DNA of 64,000 nt from Trichomonas vaginalis G3 (lineage: Eukaryota; Parabasalia; Trichomonadida; Trichomonadidae): contig NC_067206.1 of NCBI RefSeq assembly GCF_026262505.1, forward strand, positions 13,884,205 through 13,948,204. Reading direction: 5' to 3'. Both the position numbers and the translations under genes were made by a program. The notes under the pieces were generated by a model. It saw nothing but the letters and a program-made list of their open reading frames with translations, was not told the origin of the DNA and did no database searches. Shown piece by piece: positions 32,005 through 42,448 of this stretch. The first letter of the stretch is position 1. Each line of letters starts with the position of its first letter.

Positions 32005-32373
32005 TTAATGATTATTTGAATTTATGATATCAATTATTTGATTTATTCTTTCTTCAATCTCTTCTATTCTTTTTGTTAAATCATCAATTTTCATTAATGA
32101 GGTGATTCTCGATTGAGGAATAGATTTCAAACTAACCACCCCTTTTATTTTTGAAATTTTGAATCCATCAACTTTAAACATTTTATTCAATTTACACGTT
32201 GTCAATTCTTCAAATAATTTTTTATTGTTAGCATAATAGTCATTAAATTCTTCAACAGATGAAAAAATTTTTATTTCAGTAATTGGTTTAACAACGTTTA
32301 TTTTTTGTTGAACATTTTCACTTTCATTTATTTCTTCCTCCTCTGTTTCATTTATTTTTAAAATCGGTTTCAT
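32005..32373 (-). CDS. P2 coiled-coil protein, 122 aa, unknown
   Basis: An acidic N-terminus (NETEEEEINESENVQ) is followed by a compact middle (FNDYYANNKKLFEELTTCKL) and a C-terminal coiled coil (DLTKRIEEIEERINQIIDII). There is no recognised family. It is the first gene after the left terminal repeat and runs outward, against the capsid genes. Confidence 0.6.
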   Translation of the reverse strand: MKPILKINETEEEEINESENVQQKINVVKPITEIKIFSSVEEFNDYYANNKKLFEELTTCKLNKMFKVDGFKISKIKGVVSLKSIPQSRITSLMKIDDLTKRIEEIEERINQIIDIINSNNH

Positions 32374-32439
32374 TTATCATTAAATAAAAATTAGAATATA
32401 AGTGATGAAATATATTTTTTAATTAATATTAAATCAGAA

Positions 32440-32676
32440 ATGGCTGCAGGATTCTTTAAAAAATTATGGGATGGAATTAAGAAAGCTGCGGGTTGGGTTC
32501 ATAAAAATATTATTAAACCCGTTGCAAACTTTTTGGCACCAGTAGCGAAAACGGCAGGAACTATCATAGGTGGAGTATTAGGTACTAAAGCAGGTAATCC
32601 GGCGATGGGAACACAAGCAGGTAACGCAATTGGTGGAATAGCTGAAGGAATACTTAATAAAATAGGAGGTAGATAG
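32440..32676 (+). CDS. P2 small amphipathic protein 1, 78 aa
   Basis: MAAGFFKKLWDGIKKAAGW opens an amphipathic helix with Lys on one face and Trp, Phe and Ile on the other. A glycine/alanine-rich hydrophobic part follows (AGTIIGGVLGTKAG, about residues 40-53). This is the shape of virus membrane-lytic or capsid-internal peptides such as the N-terminus of adenovirus protein VI, an analogy rather than a homology claim. It is a paralogue of the gene at 32738-32911, which starts with nearly the same residues on the opposite strand. Confidence 0.65.
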   Translation: MAAGFFKKLWDGIKKAAGWVHKNIIKPVANFLAPVAKTAGTIIGGVLGTKAGNPAMGTQAGNAIGGIAEGILNKIGGR

Positions 32677-32737
32677 TGGAAAAATAAATTATTTTTATCT
32701 TAGTATCGGTTGAAGTCTTTGATAAACTTTTTCTCCT

Positions 32738-32911
32738 TTATTTAATATTTCTCTTATTGGGGCGGCTTTTGTGTGTTATTGATTCAGCAACGTCACTAAT
32801 TGCTTCTTTATTCTTAAATATCCAATTTGCTCCTTTCTTCATTGTTTCCCAAACTTTATGCGCTCCTCTTTTTACTTTATCCCACAGTTTCTTAAATATA
32901 CCTGCAGCCAT
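32738..32911 (-). CDS. P2 small amphipathic protein 2, 57 aa
   Basis: It starts MAAGIFKKLWDKVKRGAHKV and ends in a basic tail (HKSRPNKRNIK). The first eleven residues match protein 1 at 9 or more positions, so the two are a tandem-duplicated pair turned tail to tail. It lacks the glycine-rich hydrophobic part and is more basic, which suggests divided roles, such as a membrane-active and a nucleic-acid-facing version. It is too short for many gene finders. Confidence 0.6.
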   Translation of the reverse strand: MAAGIFKKLWDKVKRGAHKVWETMKKGANWIFKNKEAISDVAESITHKSRPNKRNIK

Positions 32912-32980
32912 AGTTGATTATTTCATTAAAATTAAAAATTCATTTTCATCTTTTAATTTTGATTTTTTATTTAATAATAA

Positions 32981-34620
32981 ATGACGACTAACTATTTGGT
33001 GCCAAACACTAAACCGATTAATGGAAATGTGTTTCATTCATTCGAAAAGATAAATGAAATATTCGCAAAGAATGACGGTAGAAGATATTATAGAGAACTT
33101 GAAAGTTCATGCTATGACTCTGATGCTCCATATTTTGATGATAAACAAACTCATTTAAGAATTACAAATCCAGCTCATGATGTGAATCAATTAGGTGACA
33201 CATATATTAAACGCAAAGTTAAAGCAACTCTAGTTTCAAATAAAGCTTTCACATGTGATGCCGCTTTTAAATGCATGCGTTTATTCGTTGGTTACAAATC
33301 ATCAAATCAAAGCTTTAAACAATTAGAAGTAGAAACTGAAAGAGGTGATGCCGGTTATCTTCAGATGGATTGCGCCCGTGAATCTTTCGCATTTGCAACA
33401 TATAAACCAAAATCAGAAAGGAAAGTTAAAAAGTTTGTTCATTCGTTATATAATAATGTTCAAAAATATGATAACTCAGTATGTGGTAAATATATTGACC
33501 CTTCAGAAGTTTTCAAGAAAGCAAATGAAGAAGTTGATGTCACTTTTGATATGATTATTCCGGTAAATGATTTGTTAGCATTTCAGGCGTTCGATGATTA
33601 TCCTAAATCATTTGGTGATATCATTCTTAAATATTATGTTTTCAGGATACTTTAGTATTTTGTCAGGTTGACCCGTTAAGAGTTGCTGATTTACAAAATT
33701 ACGTTTATGAAAAGATAACTGATGAAAATTATGAAAAGATTATGAATCATGTTTATAAATATGATCGCAAATTCCAACAAATCGGACTTCCTACCAAATT
33801 AATTACAAGCTTAGCCGCTACATCTGCTGAGGCAACAGTTGATGACGTTATTATTTCATGCACAAAGATGGAAGTTTTAGAGGATAAATGTATTACACCA
33901 GGATACGGTTTAATTGAAGAATCAGTTAAAGCAATACCATGTTTATTCAGTAAGGAAGATCCATTCATGATTCCAGCTCAACATATTGACGTTCGTTCAC
34001 TAAATGGAGGTTGCATCACTCCTGAAGGTATCAGCTCAGATTTCTCATACGCTCTTCATAATGTTACAGATGTTGTGTTAACATTTCCGAAGAATGCAAT
34101 GCAAAGAACGGTTTTAGAAAATCCAATGCTTCGAGGTCTTCAGGTCACTATAGATTCCAGAAACTTCCCCGATCAAGCGATGACCACAGTGGGTGACATA
34201 TTCTTTACACGTATGCTTCAAGCTTCTGATTTAGATGGAGTGAATGAATGCACAGAAGAATACGAGGACTCATTAACTAGACCACTGAATGCAGATGATG
34301 GCACGCCATTAGCTAGAACATGGAAAGACCAAACTTCATTCTTATGCACTATTCCAGTTCAACGTGATGGAGCGGGTATATTCTTTGATGGATTAGAAAC
34401 TTTCAACTCACAAGTTACAGTACAAGTGAAAGCTTATCCAATCATTCAGGGTGAAAATGACACTTACTGTTCAAAGGTGACAAATCCTCCTCAGGTTTGG
34501 TTTACTAGGACTACATATTGGACATGGACACCGGATGAAGGTTTGAAATATCATCCAACAGGTACACCACCACAGTATAGAAGTTCATATGATGAAATAT
34601 TGATGAATAGAAATGTTTAA
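32981..34620 (+). pseudogene. P2 major capsid protein (double jelly roll type), broken
   Basis: The region covers about 540 codons, the usual length for Polinton capsid proteins. It has the beta-rich alternation of a double jelly roll, with recognisable stretches such as VTFDMIIPVNDLLAFQAF near the end of the first roll and CITPGYGLIEESVKAIPCLF, FSYALHNVTDVVLTFPKNAM and TFNSQVTVQVKAYPIIQG in the second. It is followed directly by the packaging ATPase, the classic capsid-ATPase pairing. The identification rests on size, position and pattern. It looks almost whole, with about one break. Confidence 0.65.
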
Positions 34621-34644
34621 AATTATAAATTTATTTTTGATTAA

Positions 34645-35470
34645 ATGGATTTAAATTCATCCACACCTTATGAAGAATTAGCGGGAGTATATAATACATA
34701 CATAGATGATATGATTAATGAAGCATTGAGTGATAATAGAAATGCTCTATCTAAGGAAAAATTAATGAAAATTCCATATTCTGAATGTTACTTAAATTCA
34801 ATCACTGCAGCAATTGGTAAACAGAATAAAGGTAAAACATTAACGATATTAAAACAAATTATCATTATTGCTAACACCTCCCCCATTCACATGTGTTAAT
34901 TTATATCAACCGTTCAGGTTCACCTTCAGATGATACATTTGAATCTTTAAAGCATTTAATCAAAATTCCAATTATTTATTTATCACAAGAAGAAGCAGAA
35001 GATTATTTAAAAAACTTTTAATGTATAAAGAATTATATAATACAATCAAGAAGCAAGGATTAGAGGATAAAATTATTGATAAACAACGGGATGAATTATT
35101 TGAAACACTTTCTATTTCAAATTTTGATAGAGAATTTTTGCATTCACTCATTTTTCTAGATGATGCAGTGAAATCAAAACTAATAACAAATGAGAAATCA
35201 TATTTTAATCAGTTATTAACTCAATGTCGACACATTCAGTGTTCATTCTTCATGGCTGTTCAATATTTCAAAGCATTAAGCACAAACATTAAATCAAATC
35301 TATCAACACTTTTCATTTTCAGTGGGTTTAGTCGTCAACAGTTGAACGTTATGCTTTATCAAGTGAATTTACCAATGAGCATTAATGAACTTTACACACA
35401 ATATCAGCAATTAGGTGAACATGGGAAAATAATAGTTGATTTAAATAAAGGAGGTGTTAAATTTGATTAA
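34645..35470 (+). pseudogene. P2 packaging ATPase (FtsK/HerA type), broken
   Basis: Seen in order: a P-loop-like GKQNKGKTLTILKQIIII, a Walker B strand with paired acids (FLHSLIFLDDAV), a sensor-type CRHIQCSFFMAVQ, and a C-terminal FIFSGFSRQQLNVML that also occurs in P1. The family (A32-like) translocates DNA into the procapsid. It starts 25 bases after the capsid gene. It is broken, with about one break. Confidence 0.7.
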
Positions 35471-35509
35471 CTTTTTATAATTAATTTTTATTTTTATTTA
35501 TAATTAAAC

Positions 35510-36459
35510 ATGACAGAAATGGTAAATCTTCTACAGGTTCCATTAAAACAAGGGACAAACAAAAAGGGTGCATATAATAGAACTATGAAAGTTCCTGATG
35601 GAATGAAAGAATTAGTTCATATTGTTGCTGGTCTTCAAAAAGGTGTTAAACAAATGAGAAACGTTTTAACATTACCAGAAGCTCAAGCATATGCCAAACG
35701 TCATGGTCCAAATTGGGAAGCACACGAAGCAGACATTACGGGTCCAAATGGAAAACCTGATGGTATAAATGAAGTTTTCGTTACTGATGGTCAAGGTAAT
35801 ATTAAAGTCATAAATGGTTATAAATTAACTATATCTGATTATCCTAAACGTAAATATATAATGAACGTTATCCTATGCAATTTGATGAAAATGGAAAAGC
35901 TGTTAAACAATACATTGGAGAAGGTGAACATGGTCCAATTAATTCATACCGTCATAATCCATATTCTTATTTCAATGAAGAATTAAATGCTGTTGAAGAG
36001 GGACCGGATGGATTACCACGATATTCTAACCAGTTTGATGGTCAATATGCAAATATTAGACCTGAAATTTCAGCTAAGAAATTCTTTAAAGTCGCTTTAT
36101 TCGATCCAGTTTTCGCAAATGTTAAAGATGAACTTAAACAGCAATTCCAACCAATTATAGTAGCAAGAATTGCATCAGGTGCTTTATCTCAAGCATTCAA
36201 AGATTTAATTAAGAAACCATTATATCAGCAACGAGGTTTAACTTATGATTTAGTTAAGGAATCAGATAAAAGAAAATTTGAGAAATCAAATGATTATAAG
36301 AATGCAATTAATGAATATATTAAGTCTATTAATTTCGATGAAAATGCTAAAAATCAACTTTATGAACAAATACAGGGAATAATAGATTCAAAAGTTCCAG
36401 CAAATAAAAGTTTAAATATATTTTTTTATTCGATTATAAATGAGAAGACGTTTCACTAG
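35510..36459 (+). pseudogene. P2 gene of unknown function, broken
   Basis: The gene opens [20 protein letters not shown] and contains [20 protein letters not shown] and, further on, a helix-rich part (QFQPIIVARIASGALSQAF). There is no recognised family. It lies between the ATPase and an acidic gene. A 105-bp piece of it (35644-35748) reappears unchanged in P3 at 54089-54193. It has about one break. Confidence 0.5.
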
Positions 36460-37111
36460 TCAAAAGAACACTAACGCAAAAGCAGAGATTACGGTTGGTT
36501 ATAACGTAAATGATGATAAATCACGAATTATTCAAAATGTTAAAGTTAATGTTAGCCCTGAATTAACAAGGTCAGCAACTCAACCAAATTTATTAACTCG
36601 TGACTTACCGAAGAATGAGGAGAATGAAGAAAACCATGAGAATGGAGACCCAATCATTTTATCTGAACCCGGTAAAGAACCTGTTGAAATTCCCACTTAT
36701 CCAACATACCCCCCACCTCTTTCATCAAACATCGAGAACCCATATAAAATAGACATTAATTCTGAATTAATGAAAATTTACCGTGATATAATAATTAATA
36801 ATTATGATTCAATAATAAATTTAATTGACCAATCCGGTTTAATTATTTTACCTTATGAATCATTAATTCACATTATCGCCATTCTTTGTGATGTTCAAGA
36901 TTCAGACGTTAAGATTCAATTTTTCATAGATGATGAGGTTTCATGCTGCGGAACAGTTGCAAAAATAAATCCTATAAAGGATATTAGCACAATTAAGATA
37001 TCAAAGAACGGAACAACAACTGAACTTCATTTAACATATAATGATATTTATAATAAAATAGTTGATGAATATAAAATATCACTTGAAAAATTCTTTGTTA
37101 AGGCTATTTAA
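36440..37111 (+). CDS. P2 protein of unknown function, 223 aa
   Basis: It has a basic N-terminus (MRRRFTSQKN), an acidic/proline linker (EENEENHENGDP... PTYPTYPPPLSS, about residues 58-95) and a globular C-terminal domain with Cys-Cys (DDEVSCCGTV). The start overlaps the end of the previous gene. The P3 counterpart ends at 63899 and runs off the window. Function is unknown. Confidence 0.6.
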   Translation: MRRRFTSQKNTNAKAEITVGYNVNDDKSRIIQNVKVNVSPELTRSATQPNLLTRDLPKNEENEENHENGDPIILSEPGKEPVEIPTYPTYPPPLSSNIENPYKIDINSELMKIYRDIIINNYDSIINLIDQSGLIILPYESLIHIIAILCDVQDSDVKIQFFIDDEVSCCGTVAKINPIKDISTIKISKNGTTTELHLTYNDIYNKIVDEYKISLEKFFVKAI

Positions 37112-37587
37112 TATTCAAGCATTAACATTATCGAATAATAATCCTTTGAATCATAATCAATAATAATTGACCTTTCACCAGTTTCTATCGTTTGTTTTAT
37201 TTCTTTTTGTTCCCCACTATCCGGATCGGTCATTGTAATTGTTTTTGTTATAGTATCAGCTTTATCTTTAACTTCAATCTTTTTTCCATCGGGATATTTA
37301 AACCAAAATTCCAAAAATTCGATATTGTCAATCTGTTCATATTTTAATCTATCAATTACATTTTTAATACCATCTGAAAATCTTATGAAATGGTTATTAT
37401 ATGGGTTTGATTGAACTAAATTTGAATGAAGTGAAATATAACCTGTTGATGAATATGACATTGACTCATATTTTCTGAAAACACTAAAATTTATAACATG
37501 AATGAATTTCTTATTCGTTGAATTTATGAATTCTTGAGGTAATCTTATTCTAGTTTTATTTATCACTGGAAAATAACGCTTTACCAT
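37108..37587 (-). CDS. P2 protein of unknown function, about 159 aa
   Basis: I start it at MVKRYFPVINKTR, because an upstream Met would overlap the start of the divergent gene at 37607. The protein is beta-rich with SMSYSSTGYISLHSN and a C-terminal TITMTDPDSGEQ loop. An identical gene in P3 is at 63423-63902. The strict conservation between copies suggests a required part, possibly a small capsid or fibre component, but no family is recognised. Confidence 0.6.
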   Translation of the reverse strand: MVKRYFPVINKTRIRLPQEFINSTNKKFIHVINFSVFRKYESMSYSSTGYISLHSNLVQSNPYNNHFIRFSDGIKNVIDRLKYEQIDNIEFLEFWFKYPDGKKIEVKDKADTITKTITMTDPDSGEQKEIKQTIETGERSIIIDYDSKDYYSIMLMLEY

Positions 37588-37606
37588 ATTTTTATTCGTA
37601 ATAAAA

Positions 37607-38134
37607 ATGTCAATTATCAATATTATTTCGAATAATAGCTGTGAATTAAATTTAACAGTTAGCGGAATTTATAATGTTACTCTCGTTTCTGTGAGTGGTA
37701 AATTTAATCCCATTCTTTTAGACCTTTCAGATTATATATCATTTATTAAAGATGACCATGAAAAAACGTATGATATGTATATAAATAATGTGATAGCGAA
37801 ATGGGATATTAACACGATTTTAAGTTATTTAAATGAATCATTTATCGTATGGTATGAAGAAAATTTTAAATCAAACCTGATAAACTTTTTGAACTTGATG
37901 AAATAATAACCTTATTAAATTTCCGCTGAAAATTAAATTTTGTACTCCTCATCTTCGTTCATTGTTGGGGATATTAAATTTTGAAAAAGATGTTGGGGAT
38001 GTTTTGTATTCTGACACTGGTTCCAATTTCATTTTAATCAAATGTGATAAAGTTAATACCCCAATGAGATTTTCACATCAAACATTAGACCCTAACTCTT
38101 ACCCATCAATACAAAACATTTTATCCATCACAAT
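37607..38134 (+). pseudogene. P2 gene of unknown function, partial
   Basis: This corresponds to the 236-codon gene of P3 at 62693-63403 (start MSIINIISNNSCELNLTVSG). Beta-type strands dominate, and the divergent head-to-head arrangement with the previous gene is the same in both elements. This copy is broken and only partly present. Confidence 0.55.
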
Positions 38135-38216
38135 TTCTTCGAACCTCCTGTTTGCTTTGTAGACCCAATATCTAGCACAGTGCTAGATATTCAAAGCAAA
38201 CAGGAGGTTCGAAGAA
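38135..38216. repeat. Perfect hairpin between two P2 parts
   Basis: Arms 38135-38159 and 38192-38216 (TTCTTCGAACCTCCTGTTTG...) pair perfectly. An inner palindrome, AATATCTAGCACAGTGCTAG..., fills most of the loop. It lies between the partial unknown gene and the fibre fragment. No counterpart was found in the visible part of P3. Confidence 0.85.
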
Positions 38217-38505
38217 AATTAAAGAAGCAAACCTTCCACCGCACACTCATACAGGAACGACAAACACAACAGGAAATCATTCACATTCAATAACAAAAAG
38301 AGGTTATATAAATCTTGCAGCGGGTTCGAATAGATGGGGAATGAATAGATATGATATCACAACTGACCCAGTAGATTCAAGCACAGGTATTTTCTGTGGA
38401 ACCTCAGGAAATCATTCACACACTTTCACAACAAATCCAACAGGCTCGGGTAAAGATTACATGCCACCATTTGTGACTCTATTCGCATGGTACCGCGTTC
38501 ATTGA
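38217..38505 (+). pseudogene. P2 collar-type fibre fragment
   Basis: It encodes PHTHTGTTNTTGNHSHSI and a tail ending DYMPPFVTLFAWYRVH, which matches the C-terminus of the P3 fibre (EYMPPFMTVFAWYRVQ). The repeated NHSHS / GNHTH motifs are typical of phage tail-collar receptor-binding tips. Only the tip part is present in P2. Confidence 0.65.
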
Positions 38506-39318
38506 ATGTGCTTGAGACTTGACCCAAAGGGTTTAGGCTTACCGAATGAACTAAATATATTTTATGTCTGTAATTAATTAGGTAATGAGATAATGGATGA
38601 ACTGCAGAAATAATGTTTACGTTAAGTGACTCAAAGAGTCCGGAGACAAAGTCTCATGTTTACGTTAAAGGTTTTTAGGTTATTCAATAATTAATTATTT
38701 TTGAAGAACTGAAGGTGCTACCATGTTACCATGTGCTACCAGGTTAATTAACTTCTCTGAAAAAATGAGACAACATGACATTTTGACAACAAGCCCGGAA
38801 ATAAATGTTTACGTTAAGTGACTCAAAGAGTCCGGAGACAAAGTCTCATGTTTTGTCATGATTTCATCGTATATGTTTTGTCATGATTTCATCGTATATG
38901 TTTTGTCATGACTTATGAAGGAGGCGTTGAAGATGTTATACCATCTAAGAACTTGAGAGAGTCGAAGCCAACACATCTGGGTCCATTAGAGCGGGAGTTC
39001 TGGAAAGACAAAAATATGCCAGAAAGAATAAGAAAATTCTTCTAAACTTTTTCATTAGATGTAAATCAGACATGAACGAGAACAGTCATGATATCATTAA
39101 TGGTACCATTTATTTTAACATAAAGACGCAAAGCGGCGGGGCATAGCCCATGAACAAAAATAATGTTTATGTTAGCATGTTAGATCTAACACGTTTTCTA
39201 ACCACTTTTCTAACATGGTCTAAAACTCTCGAAAATCATGAATTTTTGACATTTCCTTATGAAAGAAAAATAACGCTAATTTTTTTCTAAGAAAAATTTT
39301 TATCTTGTATGTAAAGAT
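38506..39318. repeat. P2 spacer with repeated palindromes
   Basis: No gene is supported. It holds two copies of GACTCAAAGAGTCCGGAGAC-type palindromes (about 38630 and 38818), a hairpin-rich spacer related to those of P3 (38690-38785), three copies of TTTTGTCATGATTTCATCGT (38852-38910) and a GTTAGATCTAAC palindrome (39178-39210). I read it as a recombination-prone spacer bordering the cassette region. Confidence 0.7.
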
Positions 39319-40256
39319 ATGATTTCAACAATAGGTTCTACAACACTTCAAACAACAACTTCACCAAACTCTTTAGTTATGAATCCAACATCTATGTTAG
39401 TAGAGATGAAAAGCTTCATTCCTTCTTCATATACTTTTGAGACAGAAATACAAAGAATTAAGCAAGAACTTTTAACAAGTAATTTAGACTGTAGGGCGAA
39501 AGATGAAACAAATGAACAGTTCTTTATGACATGCAGGACATTATTGACCATTTACCAAATTGCCTGAAATCCAACAACAAAAGCTCACTATTCATGAATT
39601 CGATGAATAGAAGTGAAACAACTGACTCAGTAGAAATAAAGAAGTTCATACGTAAAGTAAACTATGAATTCCTTGGATATCATTGCAACCATAAAGTTAT
39701 GGACAAAGATTGCGACATGGTATATAAGAATGTTTCTGACATATATAAATCTGAAGAATTTAAGACCTACGACAACTTTGTTTCATTAGTTGCCGAATGT
39801 GTATGGCAGATAAGAGATAAAGATAAAAGATGTAAAATATGGAATGGACAAATAAGACCCGCTATGTTTGAGTTAAAGAAAACCATTGACGCCTTAGTTG
39901 TTCTAGCAGGTCAAATTTCAATGTATAACGCAAAAATGAATCCGCAATGTTCAAAATGTAAAGCAGCAATAAGGAAATATAACTACTCCGTCAAAGAGAT
40001 AGAACGTATGCGAAACGACTATGCTGACTTAAAGAAAGAAGTAGAGAAACCAGCAGAAGATAAAATGGACATGTTAGCATTTCTGAACAAAAACTATCCA
40101 ACAGCTAACGATTTCCTATTATCTGATGTCAAGAAGAAGTATAAAGAAACCTTCGGCATAGTTAAAATTTTTGATATTCTTCGTGAAGAAATAGAAGCTA
40201 CAAAACTGTTTAAAGTCATGAACCATCGCAACATATACCATGTAAAACGCTTGTAA
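39319..40256 (+). pseudogene. P2 gene(s) of unknown function with CxxC motif
   Basis: The sequence opens MISTIGSTTLQTTTSPNSL and later shows a helix-rich protein with a CSKCKAAIRKYN zinc-type pair and a coiled coil (KEIERMRNDYADLKKEVEK). It may be one broken gene or two small ones. It is preceded by the AT-rich start motif and by a Polinton spacer palindrome, and followed by another. There is no counterpart in P3. Confidence 0.45.
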
Positions 40257-40401
40257 ATAGTTATGTTAGAAAAGTGGTTAGAAAACGTGTTAGATCTAAC
40301 CATCTACCCTAAACATTATTTTTGTCTGAAAAATGACCAAATTTCATGAATTTCATTAGTTAGAAAAATAACGCTAATTTTTTCTAAGAAAATTTTTTAT
40401 T

Positions 40402-41028
40402 TTGTATGTAAAGACAGTAATGTCAAACATTGAGTTTGAAACAGTTAGAAAGATTGACAATGACACCAAAGTGGTTAGAATAGGTGATTTAAACGTAAGA
40501 TACTCAAAGAAATACAACAAATATTCTTTGTCAGACATTATATCTCCATCTGGAAAGAAACAAAGGACTGGGTTAGAATTGCTTCTACTCAGAAAATTTT
40601 GACAAGAAATCCTGAGCTTATGATATCAGTAGCATTTCATGGAACAAGAGCATATCTTATAGACAAAAGTCTTATACCAATAGTTTTGTTATGGTTAGAC
40701 CCAGTTGTTGGATATAACTTCATAACTTATGGTTCATTCGATACGGAACGTTGCAGTGAAGGCTTACTTTACATCGTTCAGAAACCGAAGGACTTCAATA
40801 CAAAGAGATATAAGATAGGAAGAACATATAATATAACTCAAAGATATGACAGTACAGTCAATAGAGTCAAGGTTGTGTTCGTTAATGATATGAGAGCTGC
40901 TGAAACAGAACTACTTGAAAAGTTTGAGAAAAGGTATGGTGCTCCATGAAAGGTAAAGAAACGTTTGAAGTAGATGAGATAGATAAAGCTATAAAATTAT
41001 TTGACGAAGTTGCTGAAAAATACATGTA
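40402..41028 (+). pseudogene. P2 T5orf172/GIY-YIG-like protein with KilA-N-like N-terminus
   Basis: The N-terminal part reads GDLNVRYSKKYNKYSLSDII, resembling short KilA-N/Bro N-terminal DNA-binding modules. The C-terminal part reads GLLYIVQKPKDF, YKIGRTYNITQRYD and AAETELLEKFEKRYG, the pattern of T5orf172/MUG113 GIY-YIG-like nucleases. Such two-part proteins are common in large DNA viruses. It stands in the place where P3 has a KilA-N gene. It is broken, with a few breaks. Confidence 0.5.
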
Positions 41029-41104
41029 AAGCGTTTATTTTTGGTCTTTTGTGAAAGTCAGAAAAAATAAAGTTAGTTTTAAAATTATTTTTATTTTGTA
41101 TGAA

Positions 41105-41431
41105 ATGACAGTAATGTCAACATCAGAGAACACAACAACTGCTATCGTTCATGAAGCCATAAATGAAGAATACGAGTACATACAATATAACAAACAACTT
41201 CGCCTCATTCGTTCGGTCAAAGATGACATGTACCAAATGCAAAGTATAATGAATGCTCTTCGTTCTACAAAGCAAGCATATCATTGGTTTGAAAACCAAC
41301 AGACAAAAGAACTTTTAGAAGAATTTCCTCATATGATTGCTTCCCTCGGAAAACCGAGAGAAGAGATTCCGTATGAAAATCGCAAGAGGGTAGAAAACAT
41401 GTTAGAAAAGGTGTTAGATCTAACATTCTAA
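41105..41431 (+). CDS. P2 small helical protein of unknown function
   Basis: I take the start at MTVMSTSENTTT, directly after the AT-rich TTATTTTTATTTTGTATG start motif. The protein is helical and charged, with ALRSTKQAYHWFENQQTKEL recalling the helical part of KilA-N proteins, though too short to assign. It ends in a spacer palindrome that also supplies its last codons (ENMLEKVLDLTF). Confidence 0.4.
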   Translation: MTVMSTSENTTTAIVHEAINEEYEYIQYNKQLRLIRSVKDDMYQMQSIMNALRSTKQAYHWFENQQTKELLEEFPHMIASLGKPREEIPYENRKRVENMLEKVLDLTF

Positions 41432-41468
41432 CATAAACATTATTTTTGGGTCATTTACGTTCATTACG

Positions 41469-41990
41469 ATGAAGTCTTGCCAAAACGTCTACCCTGTCAA
41501 AATTGAAGTTGGAGACAGAAGATACGTGGTTTTAAGAGTTAATGGTAAATTCAAGGGTCAATTTGATTACTTCAAGAATTTAATGGATTCATGCACAAAG
41601 GAATTTTATGATAACCTTTTAACATATTTTATCAATTACGACCTTTCATCATTTAATGTACGAATCATACCGATGACTGAAGCCAAACAAGATTTAATTG
41701 AATTATCAACAAATCCTTTAGATGTATGGATAAATACACATTATGATGAATTGTGTGCAGGTATGACATATAAAAATGCTCTATTCTGCAAACCATCAGA
41801 CATGAAAGACAAAAACTTTCAAATGAGCATTAAGGATAAATGTGATAAGAAACAGAGAAGAATAGATGGTAAACAAACATGGTGTTATGTTTTGAAAGAA
41901 GAAATGAAAGGATTATATAAACAGGTTGAACCAAACGATAATGAGGATTCATTTACTGACGATGAAATACCTGTAAATGATGCTTTATAA
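41469..41990 (+). pseudogene. P2 primase-helicase, C-terminal part only
   Basis: From VYPVKIEVGDRRYVVLRVNG on, the sequence is almost identical to the last third of the P3 primase-helicase region (59500-60003), ending in DDEIPVNDAL. P2 has no recognisable primase or ATP-binding part of this gene. It is followed by the same hairpin spacer as in P3. Confidence 0.75.
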
Positions 41991-42140
41991 AGTATGATTG
42001 GAATTTATTTTTGCATTAATCCTGCTGTGTTGTCAAAATGTCATGTTGTCTCATTTTTTCAGAGAAGTTAAATAACCTGGTGACATGGTGACATAGTGAC
42101 ACCTTCAGTTATTCGAGATGTTGTCAAAGAGGAATAAAAA
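41991..42140 (-). repeat. GGTGACA hairpin spacer, P2 copy
   Basis: TTGTCAAAATGTCATGTTGT, CAGAGAAGTTAAAT and CTGGTGACATGGTGACAT-type sequence belong to the spacer family found at 56267, 57166 and 60004 in P3, here in the reverse orientation. Its last bases (GTTGTCAAAGAGG) match the end of the small P3 gene at 56065. Confidence 0.8.
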
Positions 42141-42428
42141 TTAAATTTGGATAGAGTTTAAAAATTCATCTTTATTAAATTCATCTCTTCCAATCAATTT
42201 ATTTATTCTATTAAATTCTTTTATTTTTGCTTCACTCAGTTTAAGGATTGAACGGTAAGTTTCTAATTTTTCGATTATTTCTTCATCGTTTTCAATTACT
42301 TTAGTTTTATGGGCATCAACCCCACCACATTGTGGCTTCTTTTTGTAATAGCATATTTTTGATTTAATTCTGTTTAGTTTCTTTTTATATTCATTGTCTG
42401 GACTCTTGGCTGCTTCGTTGTCACTCAT
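42141..42428 (-). CDS. P2 small basic protein, 95 aa
   Basis: The counterpart of the 98-aa P3 protein at 55772-56068. The N-terminal half is basic with Cys residues (KLNRIKSKICYYKKKPQCGG), and the C-terminal half is helical (LETYRSILKLSEAKIKEFNR). It is the last gene of the polymerase-integrase block in both elements. Function is unknown. Confidence 0.55.
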   Translation of the reverse strand: MSDNEAAKSPDNEYKKKLNRIKSKICYYKKKPQCGGVDAHKTKVIENDEEIIEKLETYRSILKLSEAKIKEFNRINKLIGRDEFNKDEFLNSIQI

Positions 42429-42448
42429 TTCTTACGAAATAAAAAAAA

